Below, piece after piece: positions 1 through 6,367 of a DNA stretch of 12,690 nucleotides. Under the pieces are notes generated by a model. It did not search any database and was not told where the DNA came from. It saw only the letters and a program-made list of their open reading frames with translations. This stretch comes from Draconibacterium orientale (GTDB taxonomy: Bacteria; Bacteroidota; Bacteroidia; Bacteroidales; JAADGE01), in NCBI GenBank assembly GCA_020718265.1, contig DYSM01000054.1:1-12690 (forward strand). Reading direction: 5' to 3'. Both the position numbers and the translations under genes were made by a program. Within the stretch, counting starts at the first letter, position 1. The number at the start of each line of letters is the position of its first letter.

Positions 1-48
1 CGTAATTTCATTTATCTGATTAATCAATTGTTTTATATTTTCAATCAT
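1..48 (-). CDS. Partial CDS leaving the left edge (N-terminus only)
   Basis: An ATG at 48 (minus strand) opens 16 uninterrupted codons to the window edge, reading MIENIKQLINQINEIT. This looks like an amphipathic helical N-terminus. The nearby ATG at 53 meets a stop at its third codon, so 48 is the likelier start. The N-terminus loosely resembles that of phenylalanyl-tRNA synthetase alpha chains, which begin with a similar helix, but 16 residues cannot establish identity. No TAnnTTTG element lies just upstream. Confidence 0.35.
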   Translation of the reverse strand, partial: MIENIKQLINQINEIT

Positions 49-223
49 ATCATTTGTTTTTATTAATGAGTTCAGTATAAAAAGTCATAAAGTTGAAAGT
101 TTGTAAAGTTAAATTACTGATAATAAGCAATTTACTTAAATTATAAAATATTTTCAAAAACACTGATAATCAAGCATATAGATTGTTTAGCTAAAATAAA
201 ACAGGCTTTTTAGACCGGACTCA
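49..223. other. AT-rich intergenic region
   Basis: These 175 bases lie between the stop of the methyltransferase gene and the start of the left-edge CDS, both on the minus strand. I see no ORF, RNA gene or strong GC-rich hairpin. A 10-bp palindrome (TTTAGCTAAA, 186-195) and a 6-bp CTAAAA/TTTTAG inverted pair just downstream of the methyltransferase stop could form a weak RNA stem, but neither has the GC-rich stem and U-tract of a convincing terminator. Confidence 0.4.
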
Positions 224-1018
224 TTAATATTTCACGATAAAATGCTGTTTTGAAAGTTCCTTATTGAAAAAAACAATTCCGATTTGAAATAAGTCAAGCG
301 AAAGCGTAACCTGAGGATGTCTATTGATTTGATTCCAAGCCTGTTGCATATCAACACTCCAATGAATGTCATCAAACACAAAAATTGATTTTTCGTGAGC
401 TTTTTTTAGACATTCGTAAAAATAGTTAAGCGTTGCAGCACCTCTGTGATTTCCGTCGATGTATGCAAAATCAAGATTATCAAACTTTTGAAAAACTATT
501 GGCAGCTGTTCTGAAAATTCGCCCGTAAATTGTTCGATATTTTTCACATTTAATTTTTTGAAATTTTTTGATGCAAAATTTGATGTTTCAGGACAACCTT
601 CAATTGTATAAACCATTGATTTTGAATTGGAAAGCGCAAAACTCAATGTTCCTATGCCAAGCGAAGTTCCAAGTTCCAAAATTGTTTTGGGTTCAAAATA
701 TTTGACCATACGAAACAAAAGTTCGGAATATTTAGGACGAACCGCCGAAAAATACGCTATATCACTAATTTTTCGCTCAGGTGATTTCATAATTTTAGAA
801 CCTGCGCCAAAGTCCGTAACCGTCAGTGTTTCAGTGCTTTTCAATAATTGTTTGTATAATTTTGAAATAGAATTCTGTGCATACCAACGCCCTTGCTCGT
901 TTAACACATTTCGGATAAAATTATATAAAAAAGGCGAATGTATGCCGTGTCCTCTTGCGTGGCGAGCTGAAAATTTATACTGAAAAAATCTTAGTAAGAA
1001 ACTGATTTTCTGGAACAT
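224..1018 (-). CDS. Class I SAM-dependent methyltransferase (O-methyltransferase-like)
   Basis: A 264-residue soluble protein with a Rossmann-type SAM-binding core. Motif I is ELGTSLGIGT (residues 115-124), followed by the ribose-binding acidic residue in YTIEG (E140), a motif IV-like segment FAYIDGNH (184-191) and FVFDDIHWS (213-221). This order is typical of O-methyltransferase-like class I enzymes. The N-terminus has a conserved-looking basic segment HARGHGIHSPF (20-30) and a second glycine-rich stretch DFGAGS (69-74), which fits a methyltransferase family seen widely in Bacteroidota. The substrate cannot be read from the sequence. The ATG at 1018 follows the stop of the upstream secreted-protein gene by one base, so the two are almost certainly co-transcribed and translationally coupled. 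Confidence 0.85.
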   Translation of the reverse strand: MFQKISFLLRFFQYKFSARHARGHGIHSPFLYNFIRNVLNEQGRWYAQNSISKLYKQLLKSTETLTVTDFGAGSKIMKSPERKISDIAYFSAVRPKYSELLFRMVKYFEPKTILELGTSLGIGTLSFALSNSKSMVYTIEGCPETSNFASKNFKKLNVKNIEQFTGEFSEQLPIVFQKFDNLDFAYIDGNHRGAATLNYFYECLKKAHEKSIFVFDDIHWSVDMQQAWNQINRHPQVTLSLDLFQIGIVFFNKELSKQHFIVKY

Positions 1019-1019
1019 A

Positions 1020-1772
1020 TCAGAATCCGGGTTGAAGCGTTTTTTGGTAAGTCTTATAACTTTGCTTTATGGCAACGATGAGGTCGTATTTGTTTGCACT
1101 GAGAATAAATTCACGACTAAAATTGCAGAATTTCATAAAGTCATCTACGTTTTCAGCTTCAATATCAACACTTTGCGTAACGAGTTCAGCATTAAATTTG
1201 AGCGCAATTAAATCGTATTGGTATTCAAGAGCCGACAATTCGCGCACTTTTTCCATTTGCTTTTGTCGGTCGGACGTGTATGGAATCGGAATGCCGACAG
1301 ACGCGGAAGCCGCAAGCATCCTAAGCTCTTCTTCGGAAATTACGGTGTGAAACCAATCTTCAATGCGCCCTTGCTGCGGGTCGGGCAACACCTCGGTATG
1401 TGCAAAATCGAATTCAAAATCCTTCCATCGTGCAGCATAAATATCGACATTCGGCAGCGAATAAATTTTTGGTAACATTTTGATAATACGAATGTTATCT
1501 GAAGTTATCATGGTATCGGCAAAGGCGATATATTCGGTTTCGTAACCGACGGCGGAAATTCGCAAAACATCAGTCCTCAGCAAAGTAAGATGAAAAAAGC
1601 CTGCTGTATCTGTTTGAACTACAGTGCGTTTTTTGAGATTTGTGATTGAAGCATTCGGAATTGAACGCCCGGACGAACTGTCGGAAATTTTCGCAGTAAT
1701 TTGCACAACTTCCTGAGCTTTAACAATGTATGTAAAACTAAGAAGCCAAAAAATGAGCAGAATCTTTTTCAA
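1020..1772 (-). CDS. Secreted CarboxypepD_reg-like (carboxypeptidase regulatory-like) domain protein
   Basis: A protein of about 250 residues, predicted to be exported. I start it at the TTG at 1772, giving MKKILLIFWLLSFTYIVKAQ, a standard signal peptide cleaved after VKA. The frame stays open to a TTG at 1820, but that start would put 16 mixed residues before the signal peptide and would lie inside the promoter. After the signal comes a beta-sandwich domain of the CarboxypepD_reg type (about residues 24-90), with the hallmarks IPNASI, TDTAGFFHL and ISAVGYETEY. About 120 mostly helical residues follow that I do not recognise. There is no TonB plug or barrel, so this is not a truncated SusC receptor but a small stand-alone envelope protein of unknown role. 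The gene shares a transcript with the methyltransferase downstream. Confidence 0.75.
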   Translation of the reverse strand: MKKILLIFWLLSFTYIVKAQEVVQITAKISDSSSGRSIPNASITNLKKRTVVQTDTAGFFHLTLLRTDVLRISAVGYETEYIAFADTMITSDNIRIIKMLPKIYSLPNVDIYAARWKDFEFDFAHTEVLPDPQQGRIEDWFHTVISEEELRMLAASASVGIPIPYTSDRQKQMEKVRELSALEYQYDLIALKFNAELVTQSVDIEAENVDDFMKFCNFSREFILSANKYDLIVAIKQSYKTYQKTLQPGF

Positions 1773-1788
1773 TGCACTGAATTTTATG

Positions 1789-1820
1789 CAAATATAACAC
1801 TTAAAAAAAATTGTTTGCAA
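1789..1820 (-). promoter_or_regulatory. Bacteroidota-type promoter for the secreted protein/methyltransferase pair
   Basis: On the minus strand a TTG (1820-1818) is followed after 21 bases by TATATTTG (1796-1789). This matches the Bacteroidota primary sigma consensus (-33 TTG/TTTG, spacing about 19-21, -7 TAnnTTTG). The -7 element ends 16 bases before the TTG start at 1772, so the leader would be very short. It supports the 1772 start over 1820. Confidence 0.6.
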
Positions 1821-1855
1821 TAAAAAAAGTTAATCGTAACCTAAAAAGCATTAAA

Positions 1856-2425
1856 TCAACTTACAAAAACTGCACGACGACGGCTCAAAAACACTTCGTT
1901 TACAAATTCGAGGTCATCTTTAAACGTTTCGTAAAACGACAACATTTCTTTGTCCGGATTGTTAATTTTATATCGAATTTCTTCCGCTACGTTCGCCATG
2001 CGCGCCATTGCAACGAAACGCGACACTATATAAATCAATGCCGAAAGCAAAATAATAGCTATGCCCCAGCCTGTTGAACCTTGATAAAATGCTGAAAAAG
2101 AGCTTGTTGCAAGAAGCAATAAACTCACAAAAATTTCCAAAAAATTATATTCTACATGCAAAACAGGAATATGTCCGTGCAAAGTCATACGAAAACGCGC
2201 TTTAGTTACTGCGTTAAACGGATTCCAACCGTTCCAAACATGGCGTGCAACTGTGCCGCGAAATTCCAAAAAAGTGCCTTCTCTTTTTATGTCAAAAATG
2301 TAGGAAGCCGAAATTTTTTTCTTTAACTGCTCAAAAAAAAGCTCACGAAACGTGTCTTTATTTTTGCCGGTAATCAGCAAAAATCGTTCGCGATGAATGA
2401 TAAAAAAGTCGAGCCACTTAAGCAT
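1856..2425 (-). CDS. Hypothetical membrane protein with two transmembrane helices
   Basis: A 189-residue protein that I do not recognise. An N-terminal part of about 90 residues is cytoplasmic-looking, with charged helices and a segment (about 40-90) rich in alternating hydrophobic and aromatic residues that suggests beta strands (for example TFLEFRGTVARHVW). Two hydrophobic helices lie at about 94-114 and 117-137, joined by a short turn (YQGSTGWG), and make a hairpin. A charged C-terminal tail of about 50 residues follows. The hairpin placement means both soluble parts lie on the same side of the membrane. The ATG at 2425 is the first start in frame. Its 3' end is 83 bases before the promoter-linked start of the secreted-protein gene, on the same strand. 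Function unknown. Confidence 0.7.
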   Translation of the reverse strand: MLKWLDFFIIHRERFLLITGKNKDTFRELFFEQLKKKISASYIFDIKREGTFLEFRGTVARHVWNGWNPFNAVTKARFRMTLHGHIPVLHVEYNFLEIFVSLLLLATSSFSAFYQGSTGWGIAIILLSALIYIVSRFVAMARMANVAEEIRYKINNPDKEMLSFYETFKDDLEFVNEVFLSRRRAVFVS

Positions 2426-2658
2426 CCGAATTCTATTTTTTTTGAGAGGTTTTCCGCGTAAAGTTAAATAATTTTATGCAAGAAATTGTATTTTGTTTAA
2501 ATTTACAAAATACGCAACACAGACCTAAGATTATTCATAAATCATTGATATATTATTTTTTAAACAACAAAGTAAACAAAGTTTTACATCGTATAAACAT
2601 CAATTAATCAATTATTTAAAGTATATAAAAAAATTTCAATTTCTCTAAAAAAAAATTA
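2426..2658. other. Divergent intergenic region (233 bp)
   Basis: This gap separates the minus-strand membrane protein from the plus-strand glycosyltransferase genes, so promoters for both directions should lie here. No exact TAnnTTTG element is present on either strand. The only clear structure is the 26-bp inverted repeat at 2488-2513. The last 60 bases before the GT2 start are poly-A-rich, the usual form of a Bacteroidota translation start region. Confidence 0.5.
2488..2513. repeat. Perfect 9-bp inverted repeat, operator-like
   Basis: The arms GTATTTTGT (2488-2496) and ACAAAATAC (2505-2513) are exact reverse complements around the 8-base spacer TTAAATTT. The site is 63 bp from the membrane protein start (2425) and 146 bp from the GT2 start (2659). 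Since both flanking genes point away, it is not a terminator; a regulator-binding site is the simplest reading. Each arm also contains TATTTTG, one base short of the -7 consensus TAnnTTTG. Confidence 0.5.
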
Positions 2659-3603
2659 ATGACCGACATTATCGAATACAGTTTTGTAATTCCGGCGTTC
2701 AACGAACAGGAAAGTATTCCCTTACTTTTCAATCGTTTACTTGAAATTTCCGAAAAATTATCCGGAAATAAAGAATACATTTTTGTAAACGACGGAAGCT
2801 CCGACCAAACGTTGCGAGTACTAACAGAACTTTCTGTTTTACATAAATCCTTAAAAATCATAAATTTAAGCCGAAATTTTGGACATCAGGCTGCACTTTC
2901 TGCCGGCTTGAGATACGCAAGCGGAAACGCCGTAATTTCGATGGATTGTGATTTGCAAGACCCGCCGGAAGTGATTCTTGATATGATTGACCGTTGGAAA
3001 AATGGATTTGATGTTGTGTACGCGCGACGTTTGAATTTCAGAGAAGACAATTTTTTAAAAAAAATAGGCTCAAAAATTTTCTACAGATTGATGGGCAAAT
3101 TTTCACATATCCGAATTCCGCGCAACGTCGGCGATTTCCGTTTGGTGGATAAACGCGTGTTGCGCGAGTTGAACAAAATGCCCGAACATGCTCGTTATCT
3201 GCGTGGTATGGTTGCTTGGACGGGTTTCAAACATTGCTTTGTGGACTACATGCGCCCCGACCGCGCGCAGGGAAAATCGGGTTACACGTTCGCTAAACTT
3301 GCCACGCTCGGCATGGACGGCATGTTTAATTTTTCGATGCTTCCGTTACGACTCGGTTTTTTGCTCGGAATTGTGAGCATTATAGCAGGTTTTGGATTAC
3401 TTTTTTACCAAATCGGAGATGTACTTATAAACAAGGTGTATTACCACCTTTATAAATGGCTGATTGTCGTTTTATTTATTTTCATGGGCTTTATGTTTCT
3501 GCTGTTATGGATTTTGGGCGAATATATCGGCAAAATTTACGACGATGTGCGCAACCGTCCGCTTTATGTGATTGAAAATCTTAAAAATTTCGACAATGCG
3601 TAA
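2659..3603 (+). CDS. GT2 family glycosyltransferase, polyprenyl-phosphate sugar synthase type (DPM1/GtrB/ArnC-like)
   Basis: A 314-residue inner-membrane enzyme expected to transfer a sugar from a nucleotide donor to undecaprenyl phosphate on the cytoplasmic face. The GT-A fold starts with FVIPAFNEQESI (9-20), then VNDGSSDQT (43-51), SRNFGHQAAL (71-80) and the metal-binding DCDLQDPPE (96-104). RGMVAWTGF (182-190) and QGKSGYTFAKL (204-214) are typical acceptor-side motifs of the DPM1/GtrB/ArnC branch. Two C-terminal transmembrane helices lie at about 230-252 and 266-288, followed by the conserved-looking GEYIGKIYDDVRNRP (287-301). No GtrA-type flippase or second GtrB partner is next to it. The gene overlaps the GT4 gene by 8 nt, so the two are likely one operon. 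The sugar cannot be inferred. Confidence 0.9.
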   Translation: MTDIIEYSFVIPAFNEQESIPLLFNRLLEISEKLSGNKEYIFVNDGSSDQTLRVLTELSVLHKSLKIINLSRNFGHQAALSAGLRYASGNAVISMDCDLQDPPEVILDMIDRWKNGFDVVYARRLNFREDNFLKKIGSKIFYRLMGKFSHIRIPRNVGDFRLVDKRVLRELNKMPEHARYLRGMVAWTGFKHCFVDYMRPDRAQGKSGYTFAKLATLGMDGMFNFSMLPLRLGFLLGIVSIIAGFGLLFYQIGDVLINKVYYHLYKWLIVVLFIFMGFMFLLLWILGEYIGKIYDDVRNRPLYVIENLKNFDNA

Positions 3604-4750
3604 CTTGCTGATTTTGAACTATGAATACCCTCCGCTTGGCGGCGGCGCAGGCGTTGTGTCGCGCTATCATGCAGAATATTTAGCAAAATTCGGTTATAAA
3701 GTAACGGTTGTAACGACTTGGTTTGAAGGTGAAAACGAAATTTCGGAAACTGAAAATCTAACAATAATCAAACTCAAATCCAAACGCAAAGTCAAGCACA
3801 AATCGACACCCGATGAATGGTTGTCGTGGATTGCGATGTCTAAAAAATTCCTAAGCAAATATCTGAAAACCAACACGATTGATTATTGCATGGCACATTT
3901 CGCGCTTCCGGGCGGAGAAGTTGCACGCTTTATCCAAAAACGATTCAAAATTCCATATTCGGTAGTTTCACACGGACAAGATATTCCGTGGTTTTTTAGG
4001 CAGCAAATGTTTAAATATCATGTATTTACATATTTTTGGATAAAAAGAATTTGCACCAAAGCGGATAAACTGATTTTGCTTACAGAAGCCATGAAACAAA
4101 ACGCCGACAGATTTATGGGCGCACAAAAAAACAAAAATTGCATTGTTCCAAACGGCTGTGATACAAGCGTTTTCAAACCGGATTTCTCGAAAAAAAGTTC
4201 AAAATTTAAAATTTTATTTATCGGCAGATTGGTTGAACAGAAAGATCCGATGACTTTTTTGAAAACGATAAAAATTCTATCAACGAAAATATCTGCGAAA
4301 GATATAGAAATCAAGATTTTAGGCGACGGACCGATGCGTGCAAAAATGGAAAGTTTTTGTTTGGAAAATCAATTAACGGAAATTTTGAACTTTTCAGGTT
4401 GGGTTTCAAAATCTGAAATGCTCGAAGAATATCAATCATCTCATTTACAAATAATTACATCAAAAGCAGAAGCCATGTCCATTGCTGCGTTGGAAGGCTT
4501 TTCCGCCGGATTATTCGTGCTTAGTACGCCTGTGAGCGGCAACACGGATGTGATTTCGGAAGGTGTAAACGGCGAGTTTATTCCGTTTTCGAATGCAGAA
4601 GTTCTCGCGGAAAGTATTTTGAATTTTTATCAAACTAAATTTTCAAATAACTATTCCGTACCTTCGGATTTTTTAGAAAATTTCAGAAAAAAATATGATT
4701 GGACGGAGGTTGTAAAAAAATTAATTTCGGAAATAAATAGTTCAATCTAA
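3596..4750 (+). CDS. GT4 family glycosyltransferase
   Basis: A 384-residue soluble or peripheral retaining glycosyltransferase with a GT-B fold. The N-terminal Rossmann domain has the glycine-rich YEYPPLGGGAG (9-19) and SHGQDI (125-130). The donor domain has PNGCDT (185-190), ILFIGRLVEQKDP (206-218), GDGPMRAKME (243-252) and the EX7E motif (E292 to E300 in EAMSIAALE), followed by TPVSGNTDVI (311-320). I chose the ATG at 3596, which begins directly with MRNLLILNYEYPP; an in-frame TTG at 3572 would add eight residues inside the upstream gene. The ATG lies 8 nt inside the GT2 stop, which suggests translational coupling and a shared role in building a glycan or glycolipid. Donor and acceptor are unknown. 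Confidence 0.9.
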   Translation: MRNLLILNYEYPPLGGGAGVVSRYHAEYLAKFGYKVTVVTTWFEGENEISETENLTIIKLKSKRKVKHKSTPDEWLSWIAMSKKFLSKYLKTNTIDYCMAHFALPGGEVARFIQKRFKIPYSVVSHGQDIPWFFRQQMFKYHVFTYFWIKRICTKADKLILLTEAMKQNADRFMGAQKNKNCIVPNGCDTSVFKPDFSKKSSKFKILFIGRLVEQKDPMTFLKTIKILSTKISAKDIEIKILGDGPMRAKMESFCLENQLTEILNFSGWVSKSEMLEEYQSSHLQIITSKAEAMSIAALEGFSAGLFVLSTPVSGNTDVISEGVNGEFIPFSNAEVLAESILNFYQTKFSNNYSVPSDFLENFRKKYDWTEVVKKLISEINSSI

Positions 4751-4793
4751 ACAATTTTTATAGCAAAAATAAAGTTTATCAAAAAAATCAACC

Positions 4794-5741
4794 ATGAGCA
4801 AAACCATACACGCCGTTACAGGAGCGTTCGGATATTCCGGAAAGTATATTGCTAAACTATTGTTAGACAAGGGCAAACACGTCATCACAATCACAAATTC
4901 GTTGTTGCGTCCTAATCCGTTCGGCGATAAATTGAAGGCTTTTGCATTCAATTTTGATAAACCGGAACTTTTGGCGGAAAGCTTGAAAGACGTAAAAGTT
5001 TTGTATAACACCTACTGGGTGCGTTTCAACCACAAAACCTTCACGCACGCAGATGCGGTGCGAAATACAAAAATTTTGTTTGAAGCCGCCAAAAAAGCCG
5101 GCGTGGAAAAGATTGTGCACGTGAGCATCACAAATCCGCGTATAGATTCTGATTTAGAATATTTTAGCGGAAAAGCCGAATTGGAAAATGCACTCAAAGC
5201 CACCGGAATTTCCTACAGCATTTTGCGCCCGACAGTAATTTTCGGACAGGAAGATATTCTGCTCAACAACATTGCTTGGGTGATGCGCCGCTTTCCGATT
5301 GTGGGCGTGTTCGGTGATGGCGAATACAAGTTGCAACCACTTCGTGTTGAAGACCTTGCAGAGCTTGCCGTGCACGAAGGTGCAAATCCGAACTCTGTAA
5401 CAATTGACGCTATTGGAAAAGAAACATACACCTACAAAGGTTTGATGCAAACTATCGGAAAAATTATCGGAAAAGAACGAAAAATCATTTCGGTTTCGGA
5501 TAATTTGGGCTATTTTGTGGCTAAAATTGTGGGTTGGTTGAAAAAAGATACCTTCCTCACGCGCGAAGAAATTAAGGGTTTAAAAGAAAATTATTTATTT
5601 ACACAATCGCCCGGAGTCGGCAAAATTATTCTCAGCCGGTGGGCAGCCAAACACAAAGATACGCTTGGCAAACGCTACTCCGGCGAGCTCACACGACGAA
5701 AAAACAGAAGCAAAACGTATGAAGAATTGCGGTTTGATTAA
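4794..5741 (+). CDS. NAD(P)-binding atypical short-chain dehydrogenase (NmrA/NDUFA9-like)
   Basis: A 315-residue Rossmann-fold protein. The dinucleotide-binding loop is GAFGYSG (10-16, GxxGxxG), placed right after the first strand as in extended or atypical SDRs. HVSITNP (109-115) is the strand-4/5 serine region, YFSGK (123-127) fits the YxxxK catalytic pair, and LRPTVIFG (144-151) is the typical substrate-domain entry. This pattern resembles the NmrA-like and complex I NDUFA9-like group, which often bind NAD(P) with structural or redox roles. The last 40 residues are strongly basic (SGELTRRKNRSK). The gene starts 43 bases after the GT4 stop and could be read from the same transcript, but no functional link to the glycosyltransferases is visible. 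Substrate unknown. Confidence 0.8.
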   Translation: MSKTIHAVTGAFGYSGKYIAKLLLDKGKHVITITNSLLRPNPFGDKLKAFAFNFDKPELLAESLKDVKVLYNTYWVRFNHKTFTHADAVRNTKILFEAAKKAGVEKIVHVSITNPRIDSDLEYFSGKAELENALKATGISYSILRPTVIFGQEDILLNNIAWVMRRFPIVGVFGDGEYKLQPLRVEDLAELAVHEGANPNSVTIDAIGKETYTYKGLMQTIGKIIGKERKIISVSDNLGYFVAKIVGWLKKDTFLTREEIKGLKENYLFTQSPGVGKIILSRWAAKHKDTLGKRYSGELTRRKNRSKTYEELRFD

Positions 5742-5785
5742 TAAAATTTTAGACTTTAGACTATCGATTATAGAAAATTAATTTG

Positions 5786-5793
5786 TAACTTTG
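5786..5793 (+). promoter_or_regulatory. -7 element upstream of the toxin-antitoxin pair
   Basis: TAACTTTG matches TAnnTTTG and ends 15 bases before the antitoxin ATG at 5809. No clear TTG lies at the expected -33 distance, so the promoter is only half supported. Confidence 0.4.
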
Positions 5794-5808
5794 AGGGAAA
5801 AATCAAAA

Positions 5809-6066
5809 ATGAATACCGTAACTGTAAACGAAACAGAATTAATTTATTTGAAAGAATCTGTGCTCAAATTGCAAAACGAAATTGACGATTTGAGACAAAA
5901 CTATTTGGGTTTAATAAATCGACTTTCGTCTCAAACAAATGAAAATCAGAATCTTTCAGATGAATTAATCAAAGAATCCGAACACCGTCTTCGAGAAATT
6001 GAAAAAGGGAACATAAAAATTTACGATTGGAAAAGCATAGCCGGCAAATATGGACTTGTTGTATAA
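5809..6066 (+). CDS. Putative type II antitoxin with coiled-coil N-terminus
   Basis: An 85-residue protein. The start is the ATG at 5809 (MNTVTVNETELIYLKES); an in-frame TTG at 5791 lies inside the -7 promoter element and is unlikely. Residues about 8-40 form a heptad-like helix (LIYLKESVLKLQNEIDDL), probably a coiled coil that drives dimerisation. The C-terminal segment SEHRLREIEKGNIKIYDWKS (57-76) resembles the toxin-binding tail of small addiction-module proteins of the PF09720/TIGR02574 kind: an acidic/basic helix, a G-x-hydrophobic strand and a conserved Trp. No helix-turn-helix, ribbon-helix-helix or Phd/YefM DNA-binding domain is visible. It overlaps the RelE/ParE-type toxin gene by 17 nt, the usual antitoxin-first order. 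The role is inferred from position and the C-terminal motif. Confidence 0.65.
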   Translation: MNTVTVNETELIYLKESVLKLQNEIDDLRQNYLGLINRLSSQTNENQNLSDELIKESEHRLREIEKGNIKIYDWKSIAGKYGLVV

Positions 6067-6358
6067 AATCTCAATTTCCGAAGCCGCTCTAACTGAATTC
6101 GATGAAGCCTATCTTTATTACAAATCAATTGAAGATGAGCTTGGAGTAAAATTTGCAAACAGCATCAACTCAGAATACGTCAGACTTTGCCAAAATCCAT
6201 ATCTGTTTAAAGAGGTTGGCAAGGCGGTGAGGCAATGTATTGTAGAAACTTTTCCTTATGTGGTTCATTACAAAGTAATTGAAACAGAACAAGAAATTCT
6301 TATAATTTCCGTATTTCACACAGCACGCAACCCCAAAATTTGGAAGAATAGATTATAG
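6050..6358 (+). CDS. Type II toxin, RelE/ParE family
   Basis: A 102-residue protein with the ParE/RelE fold signature: an N-terminal strand YKISISEAALTEF, two helices (about 13-50), then a C-terminal sheet with VRQCIVETFPYVVHYKV (60-76) and the terminal motif SVFHTARNPKIW (87-98), matching the family pattern V-x-H-x-x-R-x-P-x-x-W. R61, H90 and R93 are candidate functional residues. RelE members cleave mRNA on the ribosome and ParE members poison gyrase; the sequence alone does not decide between them. The ATG at 6050 lies inside the antitoxin gene, so toxin translation is coupled to antitoxin translation. The gene ends 9 bp from the stop of the convergent pseudouridine synthase gene. It appears intact. 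Confidence 0.85.
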   Translation: MDLLYKISISEAALTEFDEAYLYYKSIEDELGVKFANSINSEYVRLCQNPYLFKEVGKAVRQCIVETFPYVVHYKVIETEQEILIISVFHTARNPKIWKNRL

Positions 6359-6367
6359 CCCCCTCTT

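Noticed and set aside
1773..1820. 16-codon N-terminal extension of the secreted protein from a TTG at 1820
   Set aside because: It overlaps the promoter -33 and -7 elements and would bury the signal peptide behind mixed residues.
5012..5450. Minus-strand open frames of 63-98 codons opposite the SDR gene
   Set aside because: Shadow frames of a well-supported gene; no start context, promoter or protein-like pattern.
5761..5773. CTATCGATTATAG hairpin after the SDR gene as a terminator
   Set aside because: Only four base pairs, AT-rich, and no following U-tract.
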